This document shows positions 23,358 to 35,333 of a stretch of 64,000 nucleotides of DNA, in pieces. The notes under the pieces were generated by a model. It was not told the origin of the DNA, did no database searches, and worked only from the letters and a program-made list of their open reading frames with translations. The DNA lies in the NCBI GenBank assembly GCA_000827265.1, contig KN834788.1:408889-472888 (forward strand), in the 5' to 3' direction. This DNA comes from Collybiopsis luxurians FD-317 M1. Lineage: Eukaryota; Basidiomycota; Agaricomycetes; Agaricales; Omphalotaceae. Positions within the stretch are counted from its first letter, which is position 1. Every line of letters begins with the position of its first letter. The translations under genes and the position numbers were made by a program.

Positions 23358-25379
23358 TTACTGCGCTGGCAAGATTTTGAATCCACCAGCCAGTCCCATA
23401 ACATTCTTCGGATCGACCCGTGCCTTTATCCTCATCAACCTATCCAGATTTCCGCCAAACAGCTGTTGTGCCGTAGTCGTACTAGCCGCGTAGTTGCTGT
23501 AAGGAACACCAGGCGCAGCACCTCCATTCTCTGCGGACAAAACTGACCGCAGGGTATTCGTAGAAGAATTTCTCGTAGCAGTCATTTTGTCGTCCATGGA
23601 CGGTGGAACCCAGTAAAATGTCATAAGGGTCGGGAAGTAAATGTGTTCTCGTGTGTATGGATACGCTGCGGTTTGGGTGGTACCTGAAGCAAGAGCGGAG
23701 GGATGGAAGGGCTCGACCCCACATGCGACGAGTACCGACCCTAACGGCGTTAATTGATTGGCCCAGTACTGCGCGGTCCGGAACTCAGATTGCACTGAAT
23801 AGAATTGAAGGGACGACATACCAAAGTCTGGTTGACCAAAGCATTCATGAACGGTACACTATACGATGGTGCCGGAATGGTATCCCAAGTCCCTCTGTCA
23901 ATGCATATTTAGCCAAGAGGATGAACAGACTAAAGAAAAAACAGTGTACCGTGTAAATGCTCCATAGTTGGCAGCTAACCCACTCTCCACCATCGACACC
24001 AGCGAACGAGTACTGATATCCTTCAAGAGGGTATTGATGGCCATAAACTGATCAAAGATGCCCGTGGGCTGGTCTGGAGAATCGTAGTACAGGGATATAA
24101 AGCTGACCGGCTGGTTGGGAATCAGATAATCACATCGAAAGCAACGTCGCAATGCATACTTACAACATCGGCGACGACCAAGCCAGCAGAGCCAAAGATG
24201 ACGAATATCTGGGCTTTGGGATCCGTGACTGTACTGACAAACGTTTCAGTCGCGTTTATGACGGCGTCCCAATTATCCTGAGTGACAACCAGTACGCCTC
24301 CCTGACAGCATATCAGCGGGACCTAGCGAATCATGGAATTATGACCCACCCAGACTTGTGTTTGTGGATACGCCTTCATGACAAAATTAGTCACAATTCC
24401 CTACAACGAGCATGAGCGTACATCGAGTCATGGCTTAAAGCACATACGAAATTATTTCCTCCGCCCTAATCATTACCGGAAGGTTAGCTCGATCAAGAAA
24501 GCGGGTAAGCTGATAATTCGTACACGTAGCGCAAAAGCCAGGTCTGGATCGTTCGTGTCAGTCACATTTGCTACGGTACCGTTGGGAAAGGCAATTTCCC
24601 AAGCAACGATACTATCACTACCAAGGCCGAATTGATTAGCTTTCCAAGAATATCCTTGAAAGGGGAAGGTCAGGAGGTTTGCACATCGAGTCGAGGAGAC
24701 GCTAAAACCAACTAACCTCCACCTAGTAAGAGCCCTGCAACACCAACGGAAGGGAATCGTCCTCCGAGAACAGTGACCCCGTATTGTTCTAGAGCAAGGT
24801 AAACTTCGTCCCAAACCAACCTATTATTCATAGTTGAGGCGGGGAACACGGTAAATAAAAAGAACGTACGAAGCGCCGATAGTAACTGTCCCAGCGTTCT
24901 TGTCATACACCACCCCAGCAAAATTATCGAGAGATATCTGAACACCACTTGTAGAGCTGAACCCCGGATTAGAGGTATGCCCGCCGCCTTTGACCTTGTA
25001 AAAGAATTGCCGGAGGCTTTGAGATTTGAGCCTGAGTGGGACCCAGTCTCAATCAACTTACCGCAAACGGCGTGCTTGTTTTACCCAGTAACGCGAGCTA
25101 TATACGACAGGGTTGGGTCAGCTCCGTTCCGTTCGCCATAAATCAGGAACATACGACCGTTGCTACCTCCTGCACTGTTTTTGGCCTCACAGAGCATTTC
25201 GCAAGTGCTGCAGACGACGCAAGCCAGTGGGAGACATCACTTGTGTATTGCAGGGTTCCAGGAAGAAAAACGGAAGTGATACCAATGGTAGCTCCGATTT
25301 GAATGCAGATATTCTGCGCTGCACTCGATTGAGCCGCTATGGCCAGGAAGATGGCTGAGAGAGCAATGCCAAGTCGCAT
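23358..25379 (-). CDS. FAD-linked oxidase, copy B (BBE-like), intact
   Basis: Secreted flavin oxidoreductase (FAD-binding PCMH domain plus C-terminal berberine-bridge domain), roughly 500 residues. Eleven exons read through in frame: signal peptide MRLGIALSAIFLAIAAQSSA (start 25379); LALLGKTSTPFA; VKGGGHTSNPGF (His likely carries FAD); LVWDEVYLALEQYG to LLLGGG; YSWKANQFGLGSD; GGGNNF; GIVTNFVMKAYPQTQVWVG; GVLVVTQDNWDAV; PVSFISLYYDSP; RGTWDTIP; and a last exon with TREHIYFPTL, PYSNYA and RLMRIKARVDPKNVMG. No Cys replaces the second flavin-link position seen in bicovalent plant enzymes, so single attachment is likely. Introns are GT-AG, about 40-60 nt. It is the inverted partner of pseudogene A. 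Family members oxidise sugars, alkaloid-like or polyketide substrates; the substrate here is unknown. Confidence 0.92.
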
Positions 25380-26767
25380 CTTGGGTACAAGTAGCACGTT
25401 GGCGTGAGTTGTCCCGCATTTAAGTAGAATTTTTGTCGATCTCTAGCGTGATAATCGAGCGAGATTTACTTGCGTTGATCCGGACAGGATATTGAAAGTA
25501 TTGCGTATCGATCTTTCTCAACGGATCGTTGAAAATCTTGGATGCGGGTTAACCCGGTTTGGGCGTACATGGCTTGTCCACTTGCAGCAGATATTCCTCC
25601 TGTTGATTATCTTACCGAGTTTAGTGCAGCAGTTGGCAGAAGGAGATTTTAGGCGTTTGGACATCGAAATATCACGGAAGTAGCATCAAGAAAGATAGGA
25701 GATTGCTTGTTGCCGCGAATTTTACACATTGTGTGTCAACTGACTAGAAGCAACGATGAGAATCAAATTCGACGGAAAGAACGAGGACTGGGAAAGCTCA
25801 CGACCCCTTCATGTACAAAGTTCCATGGGAAGATTCCGGTTGCTCAGCGTATTATCCGAGAGCTTTATTCCTGAGGCCTGAAGCGTTAAACGTTGCGGGC
25901 ACCAGCGTTCTGGGTATCCGTGTTCCTCTGAACAAAGAGCCCAGATTTGGCATCCAGCTAATATTGGGGCTGGGCAGTCGGTGTTTCTACTTAGGCTTGC
26001 TCGCAGCAGCTACAGACAGGATCGCGGTTAGATTGGCAATCTTGCCGCCGGCAAATACCGACCTTCGGCCCCAAATTGCCGCTTTTTCCCGCCTGCGTCC
26101 TTTCCACTCGTCTGCCATTGTCTTTTCATACTTGATTCTTGTATGCATTGCTGAAGTTGAATTGCAGGTGGGTCCGTTCCAGGACGAAGATTCGCGATCG
26201 GCTGGAGAACCGAGTAATAATTCTTGCTTTGCTGTTCAAGTTTGGGTTCATGTTGAACAATATCATCTCTTTATATCCGATTTCGCCTCGATGTAGATCA
26301 GCTTTCAGTGACAGCGGCTCCCTTCATTCTTGATCCCAGGAAGCCCAAGGTTGAGTTGTTCCTAACATTCAGACTCATGCGACATACGCATCTGTTTCGT
26401 CTCCTGCCGGGATTGCAAGGATTACCCCTTTCATCCATATTGCTACTTGGATTGGCAACATATCTAAATTAGGACGATAGCCGGAGTGCTTTGCATTATC
26501 GCAAGAAACCTCAGAACTTGGAAGTCGCATATTCTGCTTTTCGCTGCTCTTCTGTCGAGACTTAGTATCGTTTGTATATGGTCGAGGCACTAGCACGGAC
26601 ATAGACAGTCTCCGATCACAAAGGTCATGGCCATCAGAATTTCATTTATAGCAGGATTGCACCCAAGCCCGAGATTACGCCACCGCTTTGTCAAGTATTA
26701 CTGCTTTAGGTCGTATAGCTTTCTCTTCCGAACGTCGATGTACTCTTCCCTTCCAAGCTCATGATAC
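25380..26767. other. Oxidase B upstream region and unassigned sequence
   Basis: Positions 25380-25510 and about 25730-25800 match the upstream flank of oxidase copy A. Between them lies ~220 bp not present there, an insertion in B or a loss in A. From 25811 a 161-codon plus-strand ORF and an overlapping one at 26139 (LLFKFGFMLNNIISLYPISP) contain hydrophobic stretches. I recognise no family and no splice partners. Confidence 0.4.
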
Positions 26768-28713
26768 ATGGGCTCAACAAGCTTGACCGATTCTCAAATT
26801 GTCGCACTGGCCGACTGTATATCTCATGGGCGAACGGGTCAGGTAAGCAGCACAAAATGTGTCACAAAGATGTAGAACGATTTGATAGACAATTTTTCCT
26901 TGCATAGGGTATCAGCTGTAAGCTTACTACACCCTTTATGAACCGGAATTCGCTTTGCTGACCGTTTTTCGCAGATGCTACAGCAGCACTCTTTGTAAGT
27001 TGTAGATAAATTTCTCGGAATTGTTTTTATTTTGACTCTGCTATAGTTTTACGATTATTGTTTGACCGTCTCGGATGAGGTGCGTATCATTTATCAGTAG
27101 CTCGTCTTTTTCGCGTATCATCCCAATCGTTTTCGACAGGCGAGATACGTTTGGCGTGGAGGCCGAATGACAATCGGCAGAGCAGCTTTCTTCATCGCAC
27201 GATACGGGGCTATGGCGGGAACCATCCTTGTTATCCTTCCAGTGAGTGATTGCCATGGCTTCACATTCGCTTTACTATAATCTGTATTGTTTCTATGACC
27301 ACTAGGACTCTGGGGCGCCGGCGGTAGACGGCGCCTCTACGGGTGAGTAACGCTTTGCTTTGCATAGCCCATGTACAAATACGCACCTTGACTGATGACC
27401 TTTGCCTATTCGCAGTGATACGTCTCATCTCAATCGTTGCTTCTGAGCGTGGGTATACTCGTCTCAGCGGCCTCAGTGTGCTTAGGGTTGAGTGAAAGCG
27501 TTGACATTCTTATTTTAGTCATTGTAGCCATTAGGACCTGGGCAATATGGTGCAGATCTCGATTTATCCTCATAACCCTGGCTGTTTTTTCTGTGGTCGG
27601 TGTCGAATGGCCTTTACAATAGGAATTGTAAACTGATCTGACAGAACCTGTTCTTCATTAACAGGCAGCAATCATCCCCGCCACTGTCATTATCGGCGAA
27701 AGCATTGTCTCAAACCGTGGTAGGTCTTTTCTCATCGTAGCAAGATAACATCATTCTTGGTCTTTTAACGCAAATGACACCCTTCATATGCAGTGATTCC
27801 GCTGGTTACGCCAGAGTTTGTAAAAATCTGCAGTATCACAATTAGCAATATCTCGCAAGGCTTTATCGTTCCCTACATTTTAACGATCCTTTATGAATTC
27901 GGTATATCTTTACTTCTTCCAATTAACGATGAAGAGACATGCCTGAATCAGCTCCCATTACTATTTTTGATCAGTCACTCTATCGCTGTCTTTGATTCGT
28001 ATCATCAACTGGCGCAGAACCATCCCAGAACATGTACGTGCACCTATAATCGATACTCTCTGGAGAGACGGTGAGTTGTTTCCTTTTTTTTTCCGCCGTA
28101 TTTCCTCTTCATAAAATACACTAACTGAATGAACCCATTTTCCTTGCCTTGACCTGACTGTGCAGGGGTGCTGTATTTTTCGTTCATGCTGAGTAAGTCG
28201 GTGCTGAAAAGACATGTATCAGAAAGATCTATCCGTCTCTGATCCACTTCATTCTTAGTACTGGGTTTCGTCAACATCGGCATAGTACTGCAATCAGAAG
28301 TACGTATCATCGAAATCAGCGCTAGGGATTAAGTTTGACGGTGATGTGTACTATTTTAGGTTCCTCAGGCACGAACAGGGTGTGCGCAGTACGTCGACTT
28401 TGTTACCCCCGTCCGATGCGCTAATCAACAGTCGCTCACTCACCGTTTTATCCTGGCAGATTGCAAGCCGTCGTTCATAGCATCCTTTCTACTCGGATCG
28501 TTCTAGTAAGCCATAGGTCATCCCGCAGGTGGCGGTGGAGAACCATGTTATTAACCTTGCCTTCTATCCCAGCATCTCCGTGATATAGAAACCCCTGGAT
28601 GTTCCGTGTATCAAACTGAAACCAGAACGGCGATAGAGTTTGCTGGTCGAAGTAGGTTTACTTCTGTAACAATTACCCGCGCGGATGGATATGGCGAGGA
28701 TGAAATGTGCTAA
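26768..28713 (+). CDS. DUF6533-type seven-transmembrane protein (A)
   Basis: About 14 small exons splice in frame from ATG 26768 to TAA 28713. The first five (26768-26842, 26908-26917, 26975-26994, 27047-27079, 27140 to about 27241) build the DUF6533 signature AALFFYDYCLTVSDE followed by RYVWRGGRMTIGRAAFF. Later exons give LSESVDILILVIVAIRTWAIW, IPLVTPEFVKICSITISN, LIRIINWRRTIPEHVRAPII (an intracellular basic loop), VLYFSFML, LGFVNIGIVLQSE and a last helix QAVVHSILSTRIVL. The cytosolic tail HLRDIETPGCSVYQTETR ends EDEMC. Two exons are only 10 and 20 nt. One intron appears to be about 125 nt (27342 to about 27466), long for this genome. All junctions used are GT-AG. Receptor-like fold; ligand unknown. 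Confidence 0.85.
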
Positions 28714-28993
28714 AAAAACATCGCTGGTTCGACGGACGCTCTTTCTTGAGCTGTATCATGATGAATATTTGAAGCTCACGCTTCGTATTGTATGTCATTA
28801 GCAATTATTCATTTCTTGTCATCTCCCCCTGCTTAAAAAACAAAAAAGCACTAGTAGAACTAAGACGGAGTACAGAATCAAAGGTGTTATTCGCGCTACT
28901 ATGAAAATTTTTTACAGGTAGGTTTGTGCTTCTCCCCAAGACATATGCACAGATCTGAAGAACACTTTAGTGTTTCTTTTGCGTCAAGTGTAA

Positions 28994-30560
28994 TCAACAC
29001 TTACGCTTGTCGCCTCCGGTTGTCATTCCAACGAGGCCATCTCCAAGCAAGAACAGACCACCACCCGAAGGCCCGTTTGGAGGCCATGGAGGCGAGTCAT
29101 CGGGCTTCTCACCCAAACTTTCGAGGTGAAGAGTTTCCTCCTCTTCCTCGGTGAAGTCGGATCTCATGCGTAACATCTTTGAGGTAAATTTGAATTGAGG
29201 TGGATCACAGCCGTCTGCATCGATGAGCAGACGACAAGGAAGACCATCGAAGCGCAAGGTTTCCAGAGCCTTTCGAAGCAGTCGAGAATCTGTTCACAGA
29301 AAGAAGATATGAGATTCGTCTAGTGTTCTCCCAAAACTACGCACACCCCCCCAAGTATCAAGATGACTTACCGACTTTTTGGTAACCACACTTGGAGGGG
29401 ATTTTATACCGTCCGACAATACAAGAGATGCGCCGAAATTGTCCTTGCCTATTCGACAAGTCTGGCTCCTCCCACACGGCCATTGGCATCATTCCCCACA
29501 TGGCCGTTTCCAGCTGAAACCCGGAGTCGTTGATCCCATTGTGAACAGGAGTTTCTTGGGAAAGAAAAAGATATTTCGTGAATGCATGTATTAATTCGTG
29601 AAAGATCGATGTCGTAACCATAAATGCGATGTTCAGGGAGTGGTCAGACCAGTCATTCAAATGCTATAATTATTCGTCAACTACCAAGTTAGACTTTTCG
29701 CAATCATCGGGACGTACTCCCAGATCCAGATCCTCATTCTCCCATACCCAATTTAAATCCAAAGCTGCGTCAGTCAAGACTGTAATCTCGTTCTCGTCGT
29801 CTTGTTTGTCCACAGCCCCCCATGCACCTTGTTCGATCTTGTTCGTAAGCACAATCAGTGGTGGCGAGATGACCAAGTAATTTCGAAGAGTTCGAAAAGA
29901 TGGGGGGTTGCTGGGAGTAGCTATGTCAAGCTTGGTAATTTCCCGTTGTCGGAAAGATCGTATCCAATCAGCTCGACGGTGGGCATTTTCTCGGGTCAGG
30001 CTAGCGATGAAGCGATCTATTATGAAACTCAGGAAGTAATCCCAGAAGGAAGATGAGTTTGCGGCATAGGTAAACACTAGTGCGGCGACTTGGCCTATAG
30101 CCTTGTCGGACAGGTCCTGTTCGATGTTTTGCCCGGTGGCATCAATCCAGGGTCGAACAACGCGAGGTGCCACCTTATTCGCCGGAGTAATGACTGTGCC
30201 TTGGTGTTGCTCTGCATCTGTGAGCAGGTTTTGAACGAGCTGATTCAACACCAAAGCGTCTCCGCTCCGTGTCTGCATAGTCAAGAAGCTGGAAAAGTTG
30301 CCCCTATATCTTCATCCAAGTAATCCCACGGGACTCGGTGTCTCATGCGAACAGGCGCCCATTGATACTTCGCTATCGCCGCCCACCTTCCCTGTACAGC
30401 TCCGTCGTGGCGCACATCGAGCTCGCTGTATTGAACGGCTGTAGCTACTAAAAGCTCATTAATCTGCCGTCTGGTACCGTCGCGGCAGAGAAAATTTGGA
30501 TTTTCTGGTTGATTTCTGGTGTAAAAATTATTGGAATTCGGTATTAGACAGGAAGGAGCT
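28994..30560 (-). CDS. Hypothetical protein with HExxH metallopeptidase-like motif
   Basis: Four exons read in frame: about 30550-30369, 30303-29718, 29663-29372 and 29289-28994 (stop), at least 390 residues. Exon 3 holds SIFHELIHAFTKYLF, an HExxH zinc-binding signature, followed by NDSGFQLE and WGMMPMAVWEEPDL. Exon 2 contains IDRFIASLTRENAHRRADWI. The C-terminus is acidic then Pro/Gly-rich (DFTEEEEETLHL; PSGGGLFLLGDG). I do not recognise the family. It could be a zincin-like or SprT-like fungal protein, but the third ligand is not identifiable. The first exon and start codon are uncertain; the intergenic distance to the divergent gene at 30709 is tiny. A truncated second copy lies at 31783-32205. 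Confidence 0.65.
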
Positions 30561-30708
30561 GGGCCTTTGGATGATCAGGCCGTTTGTCTGGTACGTATAT
30601 GTGCTTGCACGCTGTGTATCTGCTTGACTCTATCATTCTCAGTATACAAATTTCCAGAGTTCATTAACAGAACTCACATTGTCCTTGTAAACACACATAC
30701 TCGTGTCA

Positions 30709-31912
30709 ATGCTCCGTCCAGCCAAGTTTCCTTCAACCTCTGCTGGTTCCGCTTCTGCTCCGAAACGATTCGATTCATTGAACGCGACCCAGCGTCGAGC
30801 TCCGGGTCACAATGTTCTCTCAAATGGTAGACCGAGTAACGAAACCAATGGGACTACCCCGAATTCCGGTTCTAGTACCGGATCCAGCAAAGGGAAAGGA
30901 TCCTTTGTACCAAAAGACGAAGGATACTTCATGTAGGTCGAAGAGGAGTTGCACGATTCGCGAAGAGTCCATACCCATGGGCAGGAAGACGATTTGAGAA
31001 TGGCGTTGAATAGGTGTATGGAGCACGTTGGGGAGGTTGCTGGCCTCTTGACGGCAGCGTATGCTGCGTTCACGGATCTTCGTGTTGAGCTAGACGTGAC
31101 GAGGTCGAATCTGCAGATGATTTCTGCGAATAATGAGATGCTAGAAGATGCGTTGAAGAATTTAAGTTCGCAGGTAAGTCTCCATTAGCAAGCAGTTTCT
31201 ATCACGTCTTTGTCATTTGTCATTTCTACGTACGAATTTTGCGTTTTCTCCCTTTAATTTACGTTCTTTCTACCGTCGGAAAACCGAAGCTTATTTCTAT
31301 GATGTAGCATGGCACAAATCCTCGCGACGTCGGCTGGCGTCGGTTTACCCTAAACCATACTCCTTCTTCTACTCACGTTAATTCTCTTTCTACCGACCTC
31401 AAAACCGACGGCTCCCCTCATACTGAAAATGTCGCTGGAAATGGATCCGGAGGTAGGACACCTCTCAGTCCCGTCAGTAATCCTCCTTCTTCTCCGCCAT
31501 TATCTTCCTCAGAAAGTGCTCAAGCCATGCCCCCACCGACGAACCACGCCCCGCCCCCTCAGGAATCCCGATTCTTCAAATTTCGGTTCAACTCTTCCTC
31601 CTCGAATTCGAGCTCCAACTCGACTACTCATTCGACGATGGCGAGTCGGCCGCAGACACCTGTGGCGGGGAACGACAGTCAGAGTCCGACGATGGGTAAC
31701 GCGCCCGCGTCTGCTTCTATATTAGGGAGACACCGTACCGCGTTATCGTCTAACGTCTCTCTCGTTGGTACCATCGTCGGTCGATCGAGGCGCAAGGTTG
31801 CCAGAGCCTTTCGAAGAAATCGAGAATCTGTTCACAGAAAGAATGCTTTAGATTCGTCTAGGGTTATCCCAACACTACGCATACCCGCCGAGTACTTACC
31901 GACTTTTTGGTA
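30709..31912 (+). pseudogene. Hypothetical coiled-coil / Ser-Pro-rich gene, nonsense and 3' truncated
   Basis: ATG 30709 opens a Ser/Asn-rich protein (TTPNSGSSTGSSKGKG). In-frame TAG at 30934 interrupts KDEGYFM-stop-VEEELHDSRR, most simply a CAG-to-TAG change. Downstream the frame continues into a coiled-coil-like region (LRMALNRCMEHVGEV, ELDVTRSNLQMISANNEMLE). After an intron (donor about 31174, acceptor near 31308) comes a Pro/Ser-rich tail (SPVSNPPSSPPLSSS, APPPQESRFFKFRFN). At about 31783 coding sequence runs into the antisense of a duplicated HExxH-gene fragment, so the natural 3' end is missing and the frame ends at 31912 by chance. Family unknown. The stop could be a sequencing error, but the chimeric end is real in this assembly. 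Confidence 0.55.
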
Positions 31913-32205
31913 ACCGCGCTTCGAGGGGATTTTATACTGCCCGACGATACAAGAGAGGCGACGGAATTTTCCTTGCCCATTCGTCAAGTCTGGCTCCTCC
32001 CACACGGCTATTGGCATCATTCCCCACATAGCCAATTCCAGCTGAAAACCGGAGTCGTTGATCCCATTGTGAATAGGGGTCTCTTGGGAAAGAAAAAGAT
32101 ATTTTGTGAATGCATGGGTTAATTCGTGAAAGATCGATGCCACGACCATGAATGGGATGTTCAGGGAGTGGTCAGACTAGTTATTCAAACGCTGTACTAT
32201 TGGTG
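31783..32205 (-). pseudogene. Truncated second copy of the HExxH gene
   Basis: This matches exon 3 and the start of exon 4 of the gene at 28994-30560: NDWSDHSLNIPFM, SIFHELTHAFTKYLF (HExxH kept), WGMMPIAVWEEPDL, CIVGQYKIPSKRGYQKVG, then an intron and SRFLRKALATLRL, where homology ends at about 31783. Exons 1-2 and most of exon 4 are absent. It lies at the junction between the truncated gene at 30709 and the start of tandem unit 1, so it marks a rearrangement breakpoint. Confidence 0.85.
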
Positions 32206-32381
32206 CTACGATTATCGATCCATAGATGGACCCAAATTAATCTAATAGTTATCCCAAGGGGATAGCCGTGCACGAGATTGTATTCCATGCTACAACGTGT
32301 GCGATGAGCACGACTTGAAGTTGGGACCATGAATGAAGAAGCGTGGGACGTAGAACTTCCATTTTCATATCATGGAAATCA

Positions 32382-34370
32382 CGGTGACAGACAAAGTAAC
32401 TTGGCGGGTTCAGACTCTGCTAACTTGTTCTTACAAAAGTAACTTTAAGTTACTTAAGTTACTTAAGTTACTTTGTCGCGACAAAGTAACTTTTGTTTCC
32501 CGCGCTTGACAGCTAACTTGCCGAGTCTCGGCAAAATGTACGTCTCAGTAACTTTGCTTCACTAGTCTTACAATTGTAATAACCAGTTGCAGTTGCTGCT
32601 GTAAATCATCTCATGAGGTATTCTTCAGACTGAATGTGCTTTGATAATTAGATAGTATGGCTTACGCTGGTACACTCGGCGCTTGCTTTCCATTTGAAAG
32701 GTTAATAACATAAAATTTCGCATGTATTCAAGAGTTTCAGAGGTAATTTATATAATTGAAGGTAGTTCTGACTACGGTTGATATTGGCCCATATAGCACA
32801 TTAATGAAGAAACCCATTGAAAGCTCTCAAATTGTATCTAGTCCCAGACTTCCCTGTTTAAATTTGAGCCAATACAGACCTTATCTCTGACAGTCCTGTT
32901 AAGTCCACTTCACAATCCAATCTAAGCATTATTCATTCATGGAAAATTGGTCAATACTATGATTAAATATCTTTACTTTGGGTCTATAAAATGTTGCAAT
33001 GCATAGGTAACACTGTCTAACATGAAGACTATGGCAGAACTCATTTGGCTTCCCAACTTAAGTGAGTTCCAATAATCAACTTTTGAAAAACAGAGAATAG
33101 TCCACAACATTGACAAGCTTCCTCTGCATGTACTTATTCTATTTAAAAGTCTATTTTAATTCACTCAATAGATGGGTTGAAATGGACCAGGTGATGAGTT
33201 GAACTCCAATCAACTTAGATATTAACATTGTAGTTATCGGCACTTTTCTAGTCAGTTGCAAAGGGTATATAGCATTCTTGCCTTCCTCTGGAAATATCTA
33301 CTTGAGTTACCAAAAANNNNNNNNNNNNNNNNNNNNNNNNNNNNNNNNNNNNNNNNNNNNNNNNNNNNNNNNNNNNNNNNNNNNNNNNNNNNNNNNNNNN
33401 NNNNNNNNNNNNNNNNNNNNNNNNNNNNNNNNNNNNNNNNNNNNNNNNNNNNNNNNNNNNNNNNNNNNNNNNNNNNNNNNNNNNNNNNNNNNNNNNNNNN
33501 NNNNNNNNNNNNNNNNNNNNNNNNNNNNNNNNNNNNNNNNNNNNNNNNNNNNNNNNNNNNNNNNNNNNNNNNNNNNNNNNNNNNNNNNNNNNNNNNNNNN
33601 NNNNNNNNNNNNNNNNNNNNNNNNNNNNNNNNNNNNNNNNNNNNNNNNNNNNNNNNNNNNNNNNNNNNNNNNNNNNNNNNNNNNNNNNNNNNNNNNNNNN
33701 NNNNNNNNNNNNNNNNNNNNNNNNNNNNNNNNNNNNNNNNNNNNNNNNNNNNNNNNNNNNNNNNNNNNNNNNNNNNNNNNNNNNNNNNNNNNNNNNNNNN
33801 NNNNNNNNNNNNNNNNNNNNNNNNNNNNNNNNNNNNNNNNNNNNNNNNNNNNNNNNNNNNNNNNNNNNNNNNNNNNNNNNNNNNNNNTGTACAATTGATT
33901 TCAGTTGCCAATAGAGAATGATCTGGCTCAAGGCTTCTAGTATGTTGACAATCAAAAAAACTTGCCTTTGGATGACTCACAGATGCAGTTTGGTGGTGAT
34001 AAGCATATTATTTCCTTGATGGAGCATGTATGGCCCTACACGAGATGCCAGTGGAGAAAAACCAGAAAAATGTTTGTTATCTGTCCGTGGGAACTCAGCA
34101 AGCTGGTGTACAAACTAGGGATTTCGATGGCCCACCCTTGCAAACAGCAACATGAAAACAGCAATACTTGAGTTTGGGCTCATACTGGACCTCTCATTTA
34201 TGACTAAAAGAAAATCTCAAGTCTTTAGTGAAGCTCAAGTTAGTAACATTTTCCCGAAGCTCGGCAAGTTACCGCTGTCAAGCGTGGGAAAAACAAGTTA
34301 CTTGCACGTAACTTGCAAGTAACTTGAATGAATTGAAAAAGTAACTTGAAAAGTTACTTTGCTCACAGTC
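32382..34370. mobile_element. ~2 kb hAT-like element containing an assembly gap
   Basis: It is bounded by a direct repeat TGGAAATCA (32373-32381 and 34371-34379) that occurs once, slightly changed, at the matching site of unit 2 (about 40967). The ends are inverted: CGGTGACAGACAAAGTAACTT against GACTGTGAGCAAAGTAACTT. Many subterminal AAGTTACTT / AAGTAACTT repeats lie in both orientations (32400-32560, 34230-34350). TSD length and subterminal repeats fit the hAT superfamily. The visible interior encodes nothing I recognise; 571 N at 33317-33887 hide part of it. Confidence 0.75.
33317..33887. other. Assembly gap (run of N)
   Basis: 571 unknown bases. All ORFs crossing it are artefacts. It lies inside the hAT-like element, consistent with a repeat-induced assembly break. 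Confidence 1.
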
Positions 34371-34590
34371 TGGAAATCATTATTCAGCAAAGCACGAGTG
34401 TCAATTTTCGAACCCCAGTTTTCTTCATGCCAATGGCCTGGTTTCTGTCCGCCAAACTGTCAATTGTAATCGATGGTATTTCATTGCACACTCGAAGGGG
34501 GCTGCTGTCGTTTCTATGTTATTTCTCATGTATATCAAAATGGGCATATCTGTTTTCATAAAGACCTGAACCAGATGTCCCTAATCAATT

Positions 34591-35333
34591 ATTCACAATG
34601 GCTACTTTTGATTGCGGGCGGAACAGGAATGTGCGTCTCTTCCCTCCTTTGTAGACTCCATAACTTCACATTGTAATGATTAAATCCTCAGAACCCCTCT
34701 TGTCCAAATTCTCGAGTATTCTCTCAAGTCCCAGAACCCAATCAATAAAACCAAATTCATCCTTCTCAATGGGAACAGAACAGAAAAGGATATATTTATG
34801 CGTGACAAGCTAGAAGCAATCAGAATGACTACCCTGATAACTTTAAATGCATCCACGTTCTCTCCCGTGCTCTTACAAACTGGGATGGTGCATTAACATA
34901 TCTGACTGCATGCGAGCTACCACAGAATTCTACTTACCCTGGTCCTTCAGGGGGGATCGTCCACGTCAATGCCGAAATCATTAGAAGATATGCTCCATCT
35001 TCACAGGACGCCGTTGCTACTAATCTCAAAATCAAGATGTTTGTTTGTGGTAAGCTGGATCTTGATTAATTCTCTGGTCAACAGCTGATTGGGAATAGGT
35101 GAATTCATAAATGTTGATCGCCTTCAGGCCCCCCCTCGATGCTTGCAGCAATTGCCAGACCAAAAGAGGGTGATAGACGCAATGGGTATACAGGACAAGG
35201 AAACTTACAGGGCGCATTAAAAGAGCTTGGGTACACCGAGAGGCAGGTTTAATTTTGTGGTACTTTTTTGTTTTTTTTGGATTTGCTTAGTTGAGCGATC
35301 TTATATCCAGGTTTATAAATTCTAAGTTAGTGA
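34591..35333 (+). pseudogene. Cytochrome b5 reductase-like gene, unit 1 copy, internally deleted
   Basis: The 5' flank matches unit 2 up to the start codon. ATGGCTACT (34599) is then joined directly to the exon-8 sequence TTTTGATTGC, so about 1.2 kb present in unit 2 (41200-42430: the N-terminal extension and FAD domain) is missing. The remaining NADH-domain exons are recognisable: FILLNGNRTEK-like, INAEIIRRYAPS, GPPSMLAAIA, ALKELGYTE. They carry a 1-nt deletion near 34812 and several altered codons. The last codons (VYKF-stop) abut the MITE starting at 35328. It retains the ancestral-looking FVCG at the active-site motif that the intact copy has changed to FVSG. Confidence 0.88.

Noticed and set aside
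33248..33980. Several 195-242 codon ORFs spanning 33248-33980
   Set aside because: They exist only because a run of N is translated as X.
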